Of a stretch of 64,000 nucleotides of DNA, positions 34,823 through 45,905 are shown piece after piece (position 1 is the first letter of the stretch; every line of letters starts with the position of its first letter). The DNA is from Nelumbo lutea (lineage: Eukaryota > Streptophyta > Magnoliopsida > Proteales > Nelumbonaceae). The notes under the pieces are model-generated. The model was given only the letters and a program-made list of their open reading frames with translations, made no database searches and was not told where the DNA came from. The DNA lies in NCBI GenBank assembly GCA_022828595.1, contig JAKGHH010000007.1:40176356-40240355 (forward strand). The letters run 5' to 3'. The position numbers were made by a program, and so were the translations under genes.

Positions 34823-36315
34823 CAAGGATCAAAGTATCAGTTTCATCGTATCGAACAACTTGGATACGAATACGGATACGGAAACACTTAGGAAACGCAT
34901 AGAAACGGACAAAAGATATAGAAACACTTGGATACACTAGGAAAATGCATAGAAATTTCATAAATATATTAATTATATTAATTTTATTGTTAAAATATTT
35001 ATAAATAATATATAAATACATAGGAGCTTTATATTTTAATGGTATATATGAAGAAATATATTGCAACTAATAAAGAGAAATACATAGATATTATGCAATT
35101 TTATTGATAGTGCATCAATCAAGAATCTAAGACATATTATATATATGCTTACAAATTAATACATGCAAGTCATTATTATTTTATTTTCTATTAAAGTCCA
35201 ATGCATAAAACATATGCAACTATTCTATTTCAATTACTATATTAATATTTCTATTTTACTATTTTTAATTTTTAAAATTAACAAAAAATCAACAAAAAAA
35301 TAATTCTCAAATAATTATGTTATTATAAAAATAAATATGTTATTTTCATTTTTAAAAAATAAATATGTTATTATAGAATGTAAAGTATTAATTAATAATT
35401 TCTAAAAATATATAATCTTAACTTAAAATATACCAAATCTAATAAATTTTATAGATATATATCATATGAAACTTCATAAATTTTAATTACTAAAATAATT
35501 ATTTTGTTATTAATATTTTTATTTTATAAATTTTCTAAAATACAAAATTATTTTATTTTTATATAACTATAGATTATTGGAATTTACCAATTCAATTTAT
35601 GCTATATTCACAAATATTTTGTAAATAATGTTTTTATTTTTTAAATAGTAAAGATATTATTATTTAATACAAATTAAAATATTAGTTAATAATTTATAAA
35701 AATTGAATATATATAATGTGCAAATTTTTAAATTTTAAGTATTAAAATAATTATTCTACTAATAATAATTTTATTTGTATAAATTTCTTGAAACTAAAAG
35801 TCAAATTTTGGTATATATGTTGATTTGATAAATTATTTATTCCATTGTTCATAAAATAATAATTTTAAAATTATTCTTTTTAATTTATAGTTGGAATTGT
35901 TGATATATATTATTTATTTGGATTGTATGTAGACTACTAGACGCTAATGTAATAAATGTTAATGTGTTTCTTTTTTTATCAAAAAGTTGTAAGTGCCTTG
36001 GTGGTTGAAGAGACATGCTCCTGGTTCTTTTCATAAGTTTAGTTATATGTTTGAATCACGCGGGCCTCAACCTTTTAAGTGAGATGTGGTTTATTCGACG
36101 GCATGGATGCAGACACGCGATACCCTGTTGTGTTGGTGCGTATCGGATTGTGTTGCTCGGTACTATATGATACGTGTTGATACAATAGCATATTGGACCG
36201 ATACGCATGACTGGCAAAGTAAGTATCCAGTCGTGACGTATCCTATGCCGGTCAGGTCCGATACTGATACGATGTGCCCCGTATTAGGAATACCGTATCA
36301 ATATTTTAATCCTTG
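34823..36315. mobile_element. hAT-like non-autonomous transposon, 1.49 kb, inside A5 RT
   Basis: Flanked by GGTAGATG on both sides (34815-34822 and 36316-36323), an 8-bp target duplication typical of hAT. The A5 sequence reads through if one copy is removed. Ends are inverted: CAAGGATCAAAGTATCAG at the left against CAAGGATTAAAATATTGAT on the other strand at the right. Sub-terminal parts on both sides are rich in GATACG-type words, while the core (34930-35990) is over 80% AT by eye. No transposase frame. Sliding the boundary by one base would give a 10-bp duplication, as in Mutator-like elements, so superfamily is likely but not certain. Confidence 0.75.
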
Positions 36316-36909
36316 GGTAGATGCCATGAAAGCCGAAATGGACTCGATGGAGACCAATAAGGTTTGGACTTTTGTAAACCCACCCCCTAGGGTGAAAGCA
36401 ATTGGTTGTAAATGGATCTACGAGAGGAAGAAGGGCCCTAATGGTAGTTCACTATAGATCCTAGGGTATACCGATGCCGACTTCCAGTCAAACCCGGATG
36501 ATAGAAAGTCTACATCCGGTTATATCTTCACAATGGGGTCCTATGCAGGTTATCTAGAAAAGCAGTAAACAGGGGTCCACTGCAGATTCCACAACCGAGG
36601 CCAAGTACATTGCCGCAATTAAAGCTGCCAAGGAAGCCGTTTTGATGAACAAGTTCATTCAAGAATTAGGATTAGTTCTATCCAGCACATCACCCATTCC
36701 ATTGTTGTGTGACAACACTGGAGCCATTGCTCAGGCTAAGGAGCCCCAAGCCCCACTCGAAGTCAAAGCACATCAAAAGGAAGTACCACGTACTGATTCA
36801 AAATATAGCATCAGCGAAGAATGTGGTAGACCGATTGACTAAGCCACTGGCACAGAAAGTGTTTGAGAAACACGTGGAAAGTATGGGACCCTGGCTTGTA
36901 CACGATTGA
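36316..36909 (+). pseudogene. A5 RT start fused to RNase H by deletion
   Basis: Resumes after the transposon with DAMKAEMDSMETNKVWTFV and the IGCKWIYERKKGP block of RT. Then at ATGGTAG (36441-36447) it jumps to the start of RNase H (GYTDADFQSNPDDRKSTSGY). The same heptamer occurs at both breakpoints in A3 (about 23994 and 24891), so close to 900 bases holding the RT palm and YVDD were lost. RNase H runs on with stops and frameshifts to KVFEKHVESMGPWLVHD (36907), the normal end of the family polyprotein. Confidence 0.8.
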
Positions 36910-36918
36910 ACCTAAGTG

Positions 36919-36929
36919 CAAGTGGGAGC
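36919..36929 (+). other. polypurine tract of A5
   Basis: CAAGTGGGAGC immediately before the LTR start, the place where plus-strand DNA synthesis is primed. It is the only family A copy here in which the normal polypurine tract-LTR joint is preserved. Confidence 0.6.
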
Positions 36930-38690
36930 TATTAGACAATGTATGCCCTTACCTCCAATCAATTTGATGTACATTTTGTCATTTATTGTAAATGAATAAA
37001 GTACATAATTGATTCATGCCATTGTGGTGTGTTTCTCTGTAATACGCTTAAACTGAACACTTATGAGACTCATATTAGTTTAGAACCTTCACAACCGTTG
37101 GATAGACCTGGAGAGGTTTATCTTGCCAAGGCTGACACTAATGTACTACCAAGTCAATTGGGGTGGCTTGTCTTAGCTGCTAGGGTGAGATTCGAAGCAC
37201 ATGTAGTGTGTGTTTGTTTGAAGTACTAAACCTGGACCATTTTCCACTTATGCCCTGGACCTTGGTGACTGATGGGAAAAATTGGAAAATTACACCTAAC
37301 CCCTAGACTCGATTATGGTACTGCATTGGGTGTCGGATTGGACTATCTTTGATATGCTAATTAGTGAGATCGTTAAAGGGAATCAAAGCATGGGTATGTT
37401 GGGGCAAATTGAGAATTCACATGAGTGGGTGCTCATGGTGATAGAATCAGCCCCTTTGTCGAACAAAGTGAATGATCAAGGAATGCACTCTCTCTGATGG
37501 AAACCTAAACTGTTGACAATTGATTTCAAACGTTGAAATTTGTTTTGCAAAATATATTTATATAGAGATATACACATATTATGGTTTCACAAAATATTTG
37601 CAAAAAGTTTTAATTCCCGAAATCCATGTGAGCAGAGAATACAACACTGCACCTTGCAGCCGAGGGAGAGGTCCTCTCTTGTCGGGTAGTGTTTGATCAT
37701 TATTGGTTGAGAGGTTATGTATCAGGCCATTTAGGGTTTTTACCTGATGGGCTAATCTCACATAAGTCCATAGTCCTTGGGCCTTCATAATGTGGCTGGA
37801 CCCAGTGACCATTTAGTGTAAATGTTGGGCCTACTAAGAGCCCATACTGATGGACTCCGGGGTTCACTATCTTCAGTAGTGAATTCGGTCAGTCCTTGTA
37901 ACAAAGGGTGGGCTAAACCCATATGGCTTTCGTGGAGATCAATGTTAGGGTCCCACGCCACACAAAGAGAGCCAAGCTAGCCAACAAGTTAAAGGGGAAG
38001 TGAGCCTGATAACTTAATGGGCCAAAAGCCCAATTTGATCTGGGCTAATTAGATTAGTTTATTGTGGGAGAATTTGAGATTAGATCTACTTCTAAATCAG
38101 TAAGAGGATAAGATATGTCTTATCCACTTAAGACTTCAGATCCAAATAGGATCAAAGAACCCTTTCCTGATAGGATTAGGAAGCTGATCCAAATAAGTTA
38201 TAAATAGAGGGAGAAATCCTTCTATTAAACACTTTTGCATATCCAATTCTTCTCTCTGTTCTTGCCGCCATACCTAGTTCGATCACCATTCTTGGACTGA
38301 TCAATAATTGTTCTTGATTCTGATTCTTGCTAAAAGAATCAGATATGAAGTTGTGCTCACATCCCCTGCGTAATCCTTGCTGAATAATTACTTTGCTGAT
38401 CCTACCTCATCCTATGCTCTATCATCTTCAATGGAGGTAGGATTTGATACCCTCTTTAGGCGTGAACACCTATTTTGGGAGCTACTTGCGTGGATTTCGT
38501 ATCAAATATAACCCTCCCTTAATCTTGGTTTCAGATTTGGTCCGATTTATTTCAAAAACGAACCCTGAAAAATGCAATTTTTCTAAAACAGGGAATAGGA
38601 TTCCCGAAAGGGAGAAAGAAATTTTTTGAAATTTCACCCAACCACCTTGCATGGTTTGGCCATCCATATAATGGATTTCTCTTCCCTTCA
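36930..38690 (+). mobile_element. A5 3' LTR (family A), complete
   Basis: TATTAGACAATGTATGCCCT to TTCTCTTCCCTTCA, 1761 bases, close to A2's LTR in sequence. TATA box at 38199. No matching 5' LTR survives, so target duplication cannot be tested. Confidence 0.8.
38199..38206 (+). promoter_or_regulatory. LTR TATA box (A5)
   Basis: TATAAATA, equivalent to 12885 in A2. Confidence 0.6.
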
Positions 38691-38968
38691 ATTGTATGGT
38701 TTTAAAATAATCATTGACATGGGCAAACGAACCGTTCACTTTAAGAACCAATCAACTATCTAATTCTATTTTACACTTGCCAAAATAAATGTTAACTTGG
38801 TCAATAGTTTGTTGACCCAAATAATTGAACCACTAAATTATTCAACTCATAATTGGTTTTATTTTGCAAAAATGTCATAAGCTTATCATTCAAACCGGGT
38901 GATCAAACCATAACACAAAAATGATGGCCAAAGTGGTTCTATTTTCATGTTGAATTTTAAAGCTTTGC
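38691..38968. other. gene-less stretch
   Basis: Non-coding sequence between the A5 LTR and a MITE. No feature recognised. Confidence 0.5.
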
Positions 38969-38971
38969 TTA

Positions 38972-39089
38972 GGCTGCATTTGGCACTCCTTATTTCAAGA
39001 CTTCTCCTTTTTGTAGTTAAAAACTCAATTTTCCTATCGGCGTTTTAACAGAAAAAAGGAGACAAGTCCAAGGAATGCCAAATGCAGCC
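38972..39089. mobile_element. Tourist-like MITE (PIF/Harbinger)
   Basis: 118 bases with near-perfect 20-base inverted ends: GGCTGCATTTGGCACTCCTT at the left and its complement with one mismatch at the right (39070-39089). Flanked by TTA on both sides (38969-38971 and 39090-39092), the target preference of PIF/Harbinger elements. Inner arms (GACTTCTCCTTTTT and its partner near 39053) extend the foldback. No coding capacity. Confidence 0.8.
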
Positions 39090-39092
39090 TTA

Positions 39093-39862
39093 GTCAACTT
39101 AATTTACTAATTTAGATCACTCACTTTCTTTATGCAATTTACTTCATTTAATTTTCTTGATTAATTTAATTTACTTGTTCAATTGCTTAATTTACATTAT
39201 TGGCTTAATTTACTTAATTATTTTAATTAGTGCAATTTATTTAATTTAATTAACTTTATTAAAAGGGCCTTTTTAAAACTTGAGCAATGCCACATAAGGA
39301 TTCTTTGTTATTTTATTCATTGCCTATTAGATCTGTCAACGTCTCTAATATCATCTATTTTTTCTTTAAAGTGGCATTGTTTGAGGGCGAAAATGGCCCT
39401 TTCAATTTTTTAAAGTCTAATGTGGTTTTTGGCAAAGTTCCATGATTGTGAAGAGCCAAAAATCCAAAAAACAAAATGGTGAAAATGCAATTCCAATCTA
39501 CCACATCATTTTGGTGAGTAAGAAACTTCGATTGATGATTCAATAAATCCCTCTCATGAATCCCAAACGCTAATCATTGCAACAACCTTATTCAAAAAAA
39601 ACGGATTGTCAAACATTGTGATTTTCAATGTATGTTGTTCGAAGCTGACAACCAAGTACCTCTCCAAGTTGGAAATTGAGAATTTTTTTCATGTTGACAA
39701 ATGGAACAAAAAACTTCCAAAATAAGGAGCATGCATATAAAGGGCACTCGATGCCAATCATACAATATACCAGGACAAGGGATGTTAGAGAGAGAGAGAG
39801 AGGAGAAAAGAAAAGAAAAAGAAAAACTATTTTTTATAGCAAAAAGCAAAACTGGAGAATAT
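39093..39862. other. gene-less stretch with AT-rich repeats
   Basis: 39093-39250 repeats the TTAATTTACTTAATT theme of 11310-11620. A short GA run lies at 39790-39803. The remainder holds nothing recognisable; part of it may be the 3' flank of the adjacent SET-domain pseudogene. Confidence 0.5.
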
Positions 39863-40735
39863 CTAGCCCCACCTCCTTCGGTCTTCCTCCTCATCCACTG
39901 GTGTATACCATGCTGGCCGTCTCTTGGAATTGCTCAACCTGTAGTTTAAGAGCACTTCTTCGTCACACAGCCTCCTCGTTGCCACCAGAAGAAGGACTTC
40001 AAAACTGGAACATCTGATCCATCATTAGCTGAGCTCCCATACTTGAACCAAAAGCTGCCAAACCTCTTCATCTTCACCTGTTCTTCATTCCCAAATACCA
40101 CATTTGGAATGTAGGCTCTCATGTCCTCTTCTGTTAGAGGGAAGTCATATGGGCACACCATGACATTTGGGGCCATCCCCTTTGCGGGAATGATTGGCAA
40201 AATGACCCAATGCCAATGGGTTCCGCCGCTCCAAAACCTCCCCAGCATTTATTCCTTGACCACTTTTCAGAGGTTTACTAAGCGTCTTCCAAAACCGATC
40301 AGAACCTCGCTCAGTATCCACAGACATGATGGGTGCATTGGAACTGACTTCGGGTACAACTAACCCATCCCATAGTTCACGGCTTCCACCACCAGCACCC
40401 CAAGGCTGTGCATTGATCACAATCCATCATACCTAGTGATCAAATAAGGGTTGTGTGCATCAACCCTTGGGTATCCAGGGATATAACGGTAATAAGCTGG
40501 GGAGTATATTACACCAGGGTAAAAGGCAACAACAGCACCAACACTAGCTTCACCACTTAAGAATAAGCCTTGGCCAGCTTCCTCGTGGAGAATTTGAGAT
40601 GGTTTGAGATCAAGAGTGTAACCAATGTAATCTTTCAAACATTGTGAGAGCTCATCACAAGACAGAGCTTTTGTCTCTGGCACAGCTGTGCTGAAACACC
40701 AGAAGTCAGTTTCCAGAGAAGCTTTCAACCAGCCT
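39863..40735 (-). pseudogene. SETD9-like SET-domain protein, 3' part, with three frameshifts
   Basis: The only ordinary host-gene sequence I recognise. Read leftward: [20 protein letters not shown], then [20 protein letters not shown] and [10 protein letters not shown]; after a one-base loss near 40415, [20 protein letters not shown] and LALGHFANH; after a one-base gain near 40188, [19 protein letters not shown] and [19 protein letters not shown]; after a third shift near 39990, the cysteine block [13 protein letters not shown] and a stop at 39863. The order G-FPG-Y, then GHFANH, then LLNYR is that of the SETD9-type SET domain, a putative lysine methyltransferase family. An intron acceptor (TATCAAG) fits at about 40736; upstream exons were not found. 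Three indels in 870 bases indicate a pseudogene unless the assembly has errors here. Confidence 0.75.
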
Positions 40736-41661
40736 TGATAAATACAGTAACATACTCAACACATGAACTCCAAGAGAAAAATCGGAATCATGCTTTTCAA
40801 TTTTTTAATGGATATTTCCAAGTATTTTTCTAGAATTAAAGGAAAATTCATGAAAATATGAGTGACAAGGAGTCACCCAGATAAAGAAACAAAAAATAAT
40901 AAAGCTCCCCACTCTTCAACCCAACCCCCACCCCAAGAAACAAATTTTCCACAGAATTCAATAAAGAAAACCATCCTCCCATCTCTGAAAGAACAATTCC
41001 CCCCACCTCCAAACATATAGAAACCAGACTAGTGTTATAGTTTATAATGTGAAACACTTTATAAAGAACTTGAGAACAGAAGTTAGAATATTAGATATGT
41101 TAATCCAGGCAGACTGGAGTGTTCAAGGTAGTTTCAGCTTGTTCCTTGACCTTGCCTTTAATTTAGTTCCATTCAACTTTACTGCTGAGAGATGATACCA
41201 CTGAATTGTCTATTTATATTCGTTTCAAGGATAAACTTCAGAAAAACAGACAGGTGATTGAGAGGAATATAAAAGGACAAAATTACCCTTACAAAAAGTG
41301 AGAAATGACAATGTGATAATAGGCCCAGGAGGATGAATTTTGAGGGCTGTGTTCATAACTATTTTCTGTTGTACCTCTGTTCTCTGCTCTGAGGTTTCAT
41401 TTTCTTCCCAGCAGATTTTCCCTGCTAATTTTTTCTATAATTAAGGGCCAGGTTGGAAGCATATTGATTTTTTCTTGGTCCTTTGAACATGCGGCACTGT
41501 CATGTTCTTAGCTTATGTTTGAAGCGTGACAATTTAGTGGAAATTAGATCAATTTTGGGCATTTGATTTGATTAATTGTACCTTACTATTGCTTCCTTAG
41601 TTAATTCTTAGATCACAAATTTAGCGTACCTGGTATACTGAATCAGTAAATATTTGAAATA
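40736..41661. other. gene-less stretch (possible intron or upstream remnant of SETD9-like pseudogene)
   Basis: No exon-like block was seen on the minus strand where upstream SETD9-like exons would be expected, and nothing else recognisable. Confidence 0.4.
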
Positions 41662-41669
41662 ATTGAGGT

Positions 41670-42489
41670 CAGTGTTTTAAAAGCAAAAGGCACAAAAAAA
41701 GCACAAGGGCCATTTTGCACCTGAGGTGCAAAGTGCAAGGTGAGGAGCATGCCTTTTTTAAGAAATGCACAAAATTACAAAAAAAAAGGCTAAAAATAAA
41801 AAAAAAAGTCAGAAAATTCAAAAAAAATGCCAAAATTTTGTAAAAAAATCAAAAGATATAAACTTAAATTTTAAATTAAACGTTTTAAAAAACCTATTAT
41901 CTAAAATTAAAATACATAAACATAACATGTAAAACGTATTGAAATGAAAATTTAATAATAAAAGCAAACATATAAAGCATTTTCAAGCATGTAAAACCCA
42001 CAATCTCTTTTTTTTCCTCATTTGCATTACTTCAAGTAGCTAATGTGATATAAAACATATTGCATTTTTTATTCTACGAGTCACCTTTGTGCCACGTCCC
42101 TCAAAGCAAGCCCGAGCAAATACATGTTAGGATCTTAAATGCTTATTTCTCACATAAAAACAATGATTTTATAACTTTAATTGCCTTTTAAGAATATATT
42201 TTATTAGAATGAATGAATGAACAATATTAGCAAATAAGAGGTTCTCGGAGGTCCGGGGGCGTTGCCTCGAGAGGCATGGTCGAGGGTCTGGGGGCTCCGC
42301 CCCGGCCCCGCTGTTAGACTCAAAATATAAAAGCAAAAAGCCCAAAATTTTAAGAAGGCGCACGCCTAGGCGCGCACCAGGCGCACGCCTTTTGAAAGGG
42401 ATGCGCCTAGGACCTGGGCAAGGCGCATACCCCAAAATGCACCTCGCCTGTGCCCTAGGCACGCCTCAAGCACGCCTTTTAAATCACTG
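41670..42489. mobile_element. non-autonomous hAT element, 820 bp
   Basis: Perfect 8-bp target duplication ATTGAGGT (41662-41669 and 42490-42497). Inverted ends CAGTGTTTTAAAAGC and CAGTGATTTAAAAGG. Both sub-terminal regions carry many copies of a GGCGC/AGGCGCACGCC-type motif, usual in plant hAT elements that start CAGTG. A GC-rich near-palindrome (GGGGGCTCCGCCCC) lies near 42292. No transposase. The same family recurs, truncated, at 59852-60264 and perhaps at 44704. Confidence 0.85.
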
Positions 42490-42539
42490 ATTGAGGTAAT
42501 TGACTTATGACTTTAGTGTTCCTAATGCTACAAGGGATC

Positions 42540-44170
42540 AAAAATCATCAAGCTAGTGGTTCCCATTACCAAGATGGAAGTCCACGGTTTTGTTGGTAAT
42601 GTTGGGGTTATTAATGGAGATCAGGTACCTTAGCCTAATGTTGTGTCCCAACTTAGTCTTGAGAATACTTTTGGGATATATCAAATGCTACAACAAGTGG
42701 TTGGACTCGCCTAGCAACAAAACACCACAAATGACATCTCTGCATTATTGAACCAGCAACAACAATAGTGGCAAAACTATCAACAACAATTGAAACAAAA
42801 CATGATGGCACAGTGGAAGCAACATAATGGGTTTTTAGAATTTAAGAGGATCACTCCACCAGCTTTTGAGGATACCATTTACCTATTAAGTAGAGAAGTG
42901 GATCCAAGAGATGGAGAAAGCTCTTAAGATGTGTCCAAAGGAGGACAAGGTGGTATATACAACTCATTTGCAACAGGGAACTGCTAATGATTGGTGGACT
43001 CGAAAACAGGTGTATGAGGAGAATGAAAAGAATTACACTTGAGATACATTTGTAAAGGCTTTTATGAACATCACTTCCCTAACAGTGTTTGTCAACAGAA
43101 AAGAAAGGGAATTCATTGATCTAGTGCAAGACAATCAGACTGTAGCAAAATATGAAGCTGAATTCTCCGAGCCTTCCAAATTTGCTATTGAAATGGTGCC
43201 AAACCAAGAGAGTCGTGCGCATAGATTTGATGAGAGATTAAATCCACAAATCAAACAAATAGTTGTTGCATTTGAATTGGAGACCTATGCTGAGGAGCTT
43301 AGTAAGACACTATTAGTTGAGAGGACATTGCCTAGAATCAAGATACTGGCAACAATAATCAGAAAAGTGACAGGAACAATCTAGGAATCTTGATGACCAG
43401 AGATTAGGAAAATAGACCACGAAGTTTGGAAACAAGAATACTAGAAACAAAAATCAACAAGGTGGGGATCCTTGGTGTCATAGGTCCCAAAAGCATCATT
43501 CTAAAGCAAGTTGTCGGATCAATGGAACTTATTTCGCCCGTGGCCAGCAAGGCCACAAACTAGTTGACTGTCCTACAAAAAGAAAAATCTAGCATTCAAA
43601 CATCTCAAAATACTCAAAAGACTACAAGTAACAGAATTGTAGCCACAGATCAGAAGAAAGGAGGTCAGAAGCCTAAAAGTCAAGCTAGGGCTATGCTCTT
43701 ACTCAACAAGATGCACAAACCTCTAATGCAGTGGTGTCAGGTATCCTCTCCGTGTCATCCACTTATGTGTATGTGTTATAATTGATCCTAGTGCTACTCA
43801 TTCCTTTGTATTTAATGACTTCCGCTAAGAAACATGGTTGAGTATGTATTCCAAGTGAGATTGAGTTATCTGTTGAAACTCCATTTGGGGGTGTATTGAT
43901 TGTTGATCATGCAAGTCATGTATAGTTAAGGTTGATAATAGGGAATTGTTAGCTGATCTAATGGTACTAGAGTTATGGGATTTTAATGTAATCTTTGGCA
44001 TGGATTGGCTAGCAACCAATTTTGCCTACATGGGTTGTCACAAAAAGAGATATCTTTCGAATTCCTTAGTAAAACCTAAATTTTGCTCTGTAGGCGATGG
44101 GGCAAAATTCGTAACTTTTTCACTTTCTTCTCTTATTTTTCTTTTATCTCTATTTCTACTTGGTATCCAA
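42540..44170 (+). pseudogene. Ty3/gypsy (Tekay/Del-like) gag-protease fragment
   Basis: Gag part: a Gln-rich stretch near 42760, FLEFKRITPPAFED (42835), then NDWWTRKQVYEEN and the capsid block with YEAEFSEPSKFAIEMVPN and HRFDERLNPQIKQIVVAFEL (open 43064-43384). A damaged zinc-knuckle region follows (GQQGHKLVDCPTKRK, 43540). Protease region: IDPSATHSFVF (43780), where the catalytic triplet should be D-S/T-G-A, and DFNVIFGMDWLA (43980), the second conserved block. It stops before RT. Chromovirus gags of the Tekay/Del type have this order. No LTR identified on either side. Confidence 0.7.
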
Positions 44171-44184
44171 GCCTCTTTTAGGGC

Positions 44185-44960
44185 TTGAGGTCAAAAATGG
44201 CATGGAAGATTAGAAGGCTGATCAATTCAGTCGAGAAAGTCCAATTCTTGGATGTTTTGGTGGAGGGTGGCTGTCCAGTGCTGATTGTTGGACAACAGAC
44301 CAAAATCTGGAGAGAGAAAGTGTCCTACAAGGTCTCAACTAGGTTTTTCAATCTGGGAAGTGAGGCAGTTGAGTTTTTCTAGTTCCTAGTGTAGTTTTAC
44401 TGAGAGTAATTCATCCTGATAGCAATTTCTAGAGAATCTGGTGAGATCAACACCCTACCCTGCAGTTTCTATCAAATCAGAAAGAACCCGGGAACTGTCA
44501 ACTTCCTTTTCTCTTGCCCCAAGTCGGTTTTTTTCCAAATTGTGTGTTTACACTTCCAAGGGAGATTAATTTGAACTAGTGCATTCAATTGGCCAATGTT
44601 CCCTCCATAGGGTTCCAGGTAACCAGTTTTTGACTTTGGACCAAATCGACTAGGTCTAGGAAGTTTTCTATTGCTATCTCTTGGTGTTTTTGGTTGTTTG
44701 GAGCATAGTTTTAAAAGGCGCTCAGGTGAGCCAAAACGCCTAGCTTCAGGTGCCTTCTCCCTTACTAAGAGGCTACCACCTCTATTTTTGAGAGGCTTGC
44801 ACCTCAAATTGGTTAGGTGAAAGCCTCATATAAAAAGCATTAAAACTGACAAAAAAAAGAAAAAAATATTATAAATTAGTTACAATATTTCTTAAAATTT
44901 AAGAAAATTGATTATTTAGTTGTTTATAAATAAAATAAACCAATCTATACTAAAATATTT
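44185..44960. other. unassigned stretch with a possible hAT remnant
   Basis: The 44185-44382 open frame (MAWKIRRLINSVEKVQF...) has no recognisable domain. At 44704 GTTTTAAAAGGCGC, followed by GCC/GGC-rich repeats, resembles one end of the CAGTG hAT family, but I see no second end. AT-rich from 44820. Confidence 0.35.
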
Positions 44961-45000
44961 CAGACGCTCTTAGATTGGATATGAGAATCTTGTCCCCTCA

Positions 45001-45270
45001 CCTGAATTGCTAGCAGTTGTACAAGGTATTCAAATAGCATACCAACTAGGCATGCAGAATCTGGTAATTGAAGGAGGACTCCAAAGTTGTGGGCTGGTTG
45101 ACAAATTCAGGTTCAGTCATATGATGTTACAGGGACCTTTTGAGGAAGCCAACTGGTTATCAAGGAACTTGAATGTCCCGTTACATATGGTGGACAGAAC
45201 GGCAAATGCTTTAGCTGATTGTCTAGCTAAGCAAGGGGCCTCAAGGGAACAGTTATATTGGGATGCTCTG
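45001..45270 (+). pseudogene. RNase H-like fragment of a LINE, plus strand
   Basis: LLAVVQGIQIAYQLGMQNLV, then IEGGLQSC where IEGDSQ is usual, and ANALADCLAKQGAS at the end. This is the RNase H-type domain found at the C terminus of plant LINE ORF2 proteins. The catalytic Asp of EGDS reads Gly. Opposite in strand to the large LINE next to it, so it is a different insertion. Confidence 0.6.
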
Positions 45271-45401
45271 TTTTTCTTTTTTAGATCATTAACTGTGAAA
45301 TTTCATTAGATTAGAAAAATAATATAGTACAGTGAGTAAAACCAAAGGGAAGATAGTGAGAGGTAAAACAATTTATCTCTCCCCTTAGATACACCCTTCC
45401 C

Positions 45402-45815
45402 TTACAATTGTGCCCATAACAGAACTTGTCGTCCCACCCCTTGTTTTGCTAGAGAATCAGCAAAGGAGTTGGCGCTATGCTTGCACCAGATAGAAACTAC
45501 CTTATCCCTTGTTAGCCGTCTGAATTTTTTCTTTTCATTATTGTAAACCCACATCTTTATCTCAGCACTGTGCAGCCAATTTACAACCAGTTGTGAATCC
45601 CCTTCCTCTACTAATTTCCTAATATTCAAGGATCTTGCCCTTTGAACTCCTTCCATCATTGCCAAAACCTCTGCTCTGAGGGAGTCTCCCTCTCCCACCG
45701 GGCCTGAAAATATAGCTATTATTCTCCCCTCAGCATCCCTAAATACACCTCCAATTCCTGATGGTCCTGGGTTCCCATGCTACTACCGTCAAAGTTAAGT
45801 TTGATGAAACCTGTT
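45402..45815 (-). pseudogene. LINE ORF2: RNase H domain
   Basis: Begins KLNFDGSSMG (about 45800), the start motif of RNase H in plant LINEs; the first catalytic Asp is kept. A frameshift follows near 45765. Then LRAEVLAMMEGVQRARSLNI (Glu kept), LVEEGDSQLVVNWL (Asp kept) and ANSFADSLAKQGVG at the end. RNase H would remove RNA from the RNA:DNA hybrid. The stop is at 45402. Confidence 0.75.
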
Positions 45816-45905
45816 TTCTGGTGGAGACCAAAAGTGTGTAGTGACAGGTGTATAAGGAGTAGATTCTGCTACTTCCAGTTTCTCAGAACATCATCCATAG
45901 TTACA

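Noticed and set aside
36086..36457. 123-residue frame spanning a transposon end and RT
   Set aside because: Runs by chance from the hAT-like element into the copia RT fragment; not a real fusion gene.
42240..42470. GC-rich block that could suggest a CpG island or gene start
   Set aside because: It is the GGCGC-rich sub-terminal region of a hAT element with perfect target duplications.
44185..44382. 65-residue frame starting MAWKIRRLINSVEK
   Set aside because: Weakly similar in wording to the copia C leader (55388 onward), but too short and without a domain to call.
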